Shown: one piece after another, positions 63,811 to 64,000 of the stretch
Numbering within the stretch: the stretch's first letter is position 1
Layout: each line of letters begins with the position of its first letter
Assembly: GCA_019843655.1 (NCBI GenBank)
Contig: JACDQD010000006.1
Span: forward strand, 19,858,246-19,922,245
Direction of reading: 5' to 3'
Source: Lethocerus indicus
Lineage: Eukaryota > Arthropoda > Insecta > Hemiptera > Belostomatidae
DNA length: 64,000 nucleotides
The notes under the pieces: generated by a model
The model's database searches: none
Told to the model about the DNA's origin: nothing
What the model saw: only the letters and a program-made list of their open reading frames with translations
Program-made: the position numbers and the translations under genes

Positions 63811-64000
63811 AAGTACATTTCCGTACCACACTCAGGTGGAGCTAGTTTATCGGTGCAAGTGCACCCAACGAACTTTAGTTAAGTACATTTCCGCACCACA
63901 CTCAGGGGGGCGCTAGTTTATTGGTGCAAGTGTACCCAACGAACTTTAGTTAAGTACATTTCCGCACCACCCTCAGGGGGCGCTAGTTCATCGGTATAAG
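63811..64000 (+). repeat. Tandem array 3: 70-bp repeat family, cut by window end
   Basis: Begins in the middle of a unit at AAGTACATTTCCG with no left flank of the kind seen at arrays 1 and 2. Then come units 63844-63914 and 63915-63984 and the start of another. The last full unit and the next partial one match units 4 and 5 of array 2, so arrays 2 and 3 belong to one subfamily. Orientation is the same as in the other arrays. Confidence 0.93.

Overview
The window looks like insect nuclear DNA. It has spliced exons with GT/AG borders, an immunoglobulin-superfamily neuronal surface gene of the arthropod DIP type, a degenerate mariner, long AT-rich noncoding stretches with (TA)n tracts, and scattered GC-rich islands. 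I cannot name the order. Nothing bacterial, viral or CRISPR-like is present.

Positions 1-9835 hold the 3' half of a DIP-like gene on the + strand. Six exons (210-338, 1863-2001, 3659-3807, 8627-8683, 9126-9167, 9618-9835) join in one frame to 243 codons plus stop. They encode the end of Ig2, all of Ig3 split over two exons, two short Thr-rich linker exons and a final exon with an acidic/His-rich stalk and a GPI-type hydrophobic tail. The 5' exons lie outside the window.

Intron 3 of this gene (3808-8626) carries three unusual things: a deleted mariner with TA duplications and 60-bp perfect inverted ends (5167-5741), eight direct 70-bp repeats (6642-7200), and a hammerhead-ribozyme-like motif (7342-7378). 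The 70-bp repeat family returns at 58009-58498 (seven units, with the same 80-bp left flank as the first array) and at 63811-64000, where it runs off the window. Most units contain a close match to the CTCF core AGGGGGCGCT, always in the same orientation.

From 9836 to about 36300 I see no gene. The stretch is AT-rich with GC-rich islands, simple repeats, and a pair of about 120-bp copies (24931-25052, 26828-26951) that share a conserved two-part stem. At 36600-36681 a signal-peptide-like first exon on the + strand ends in a phase-1 donor; it probably opens another secreted or membrane protein gene. Its intron would fill the rest of the window, because no convincing second exon is visible. That 27-kb stretch contains three long (TA)n tracts, GC islands and the two distal arrays.

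The points most worth a second look are the CTCF-like tandem arrays, the intronic hammerhead-like motif and the structured repeat pair. All were read by eye, with no database search.
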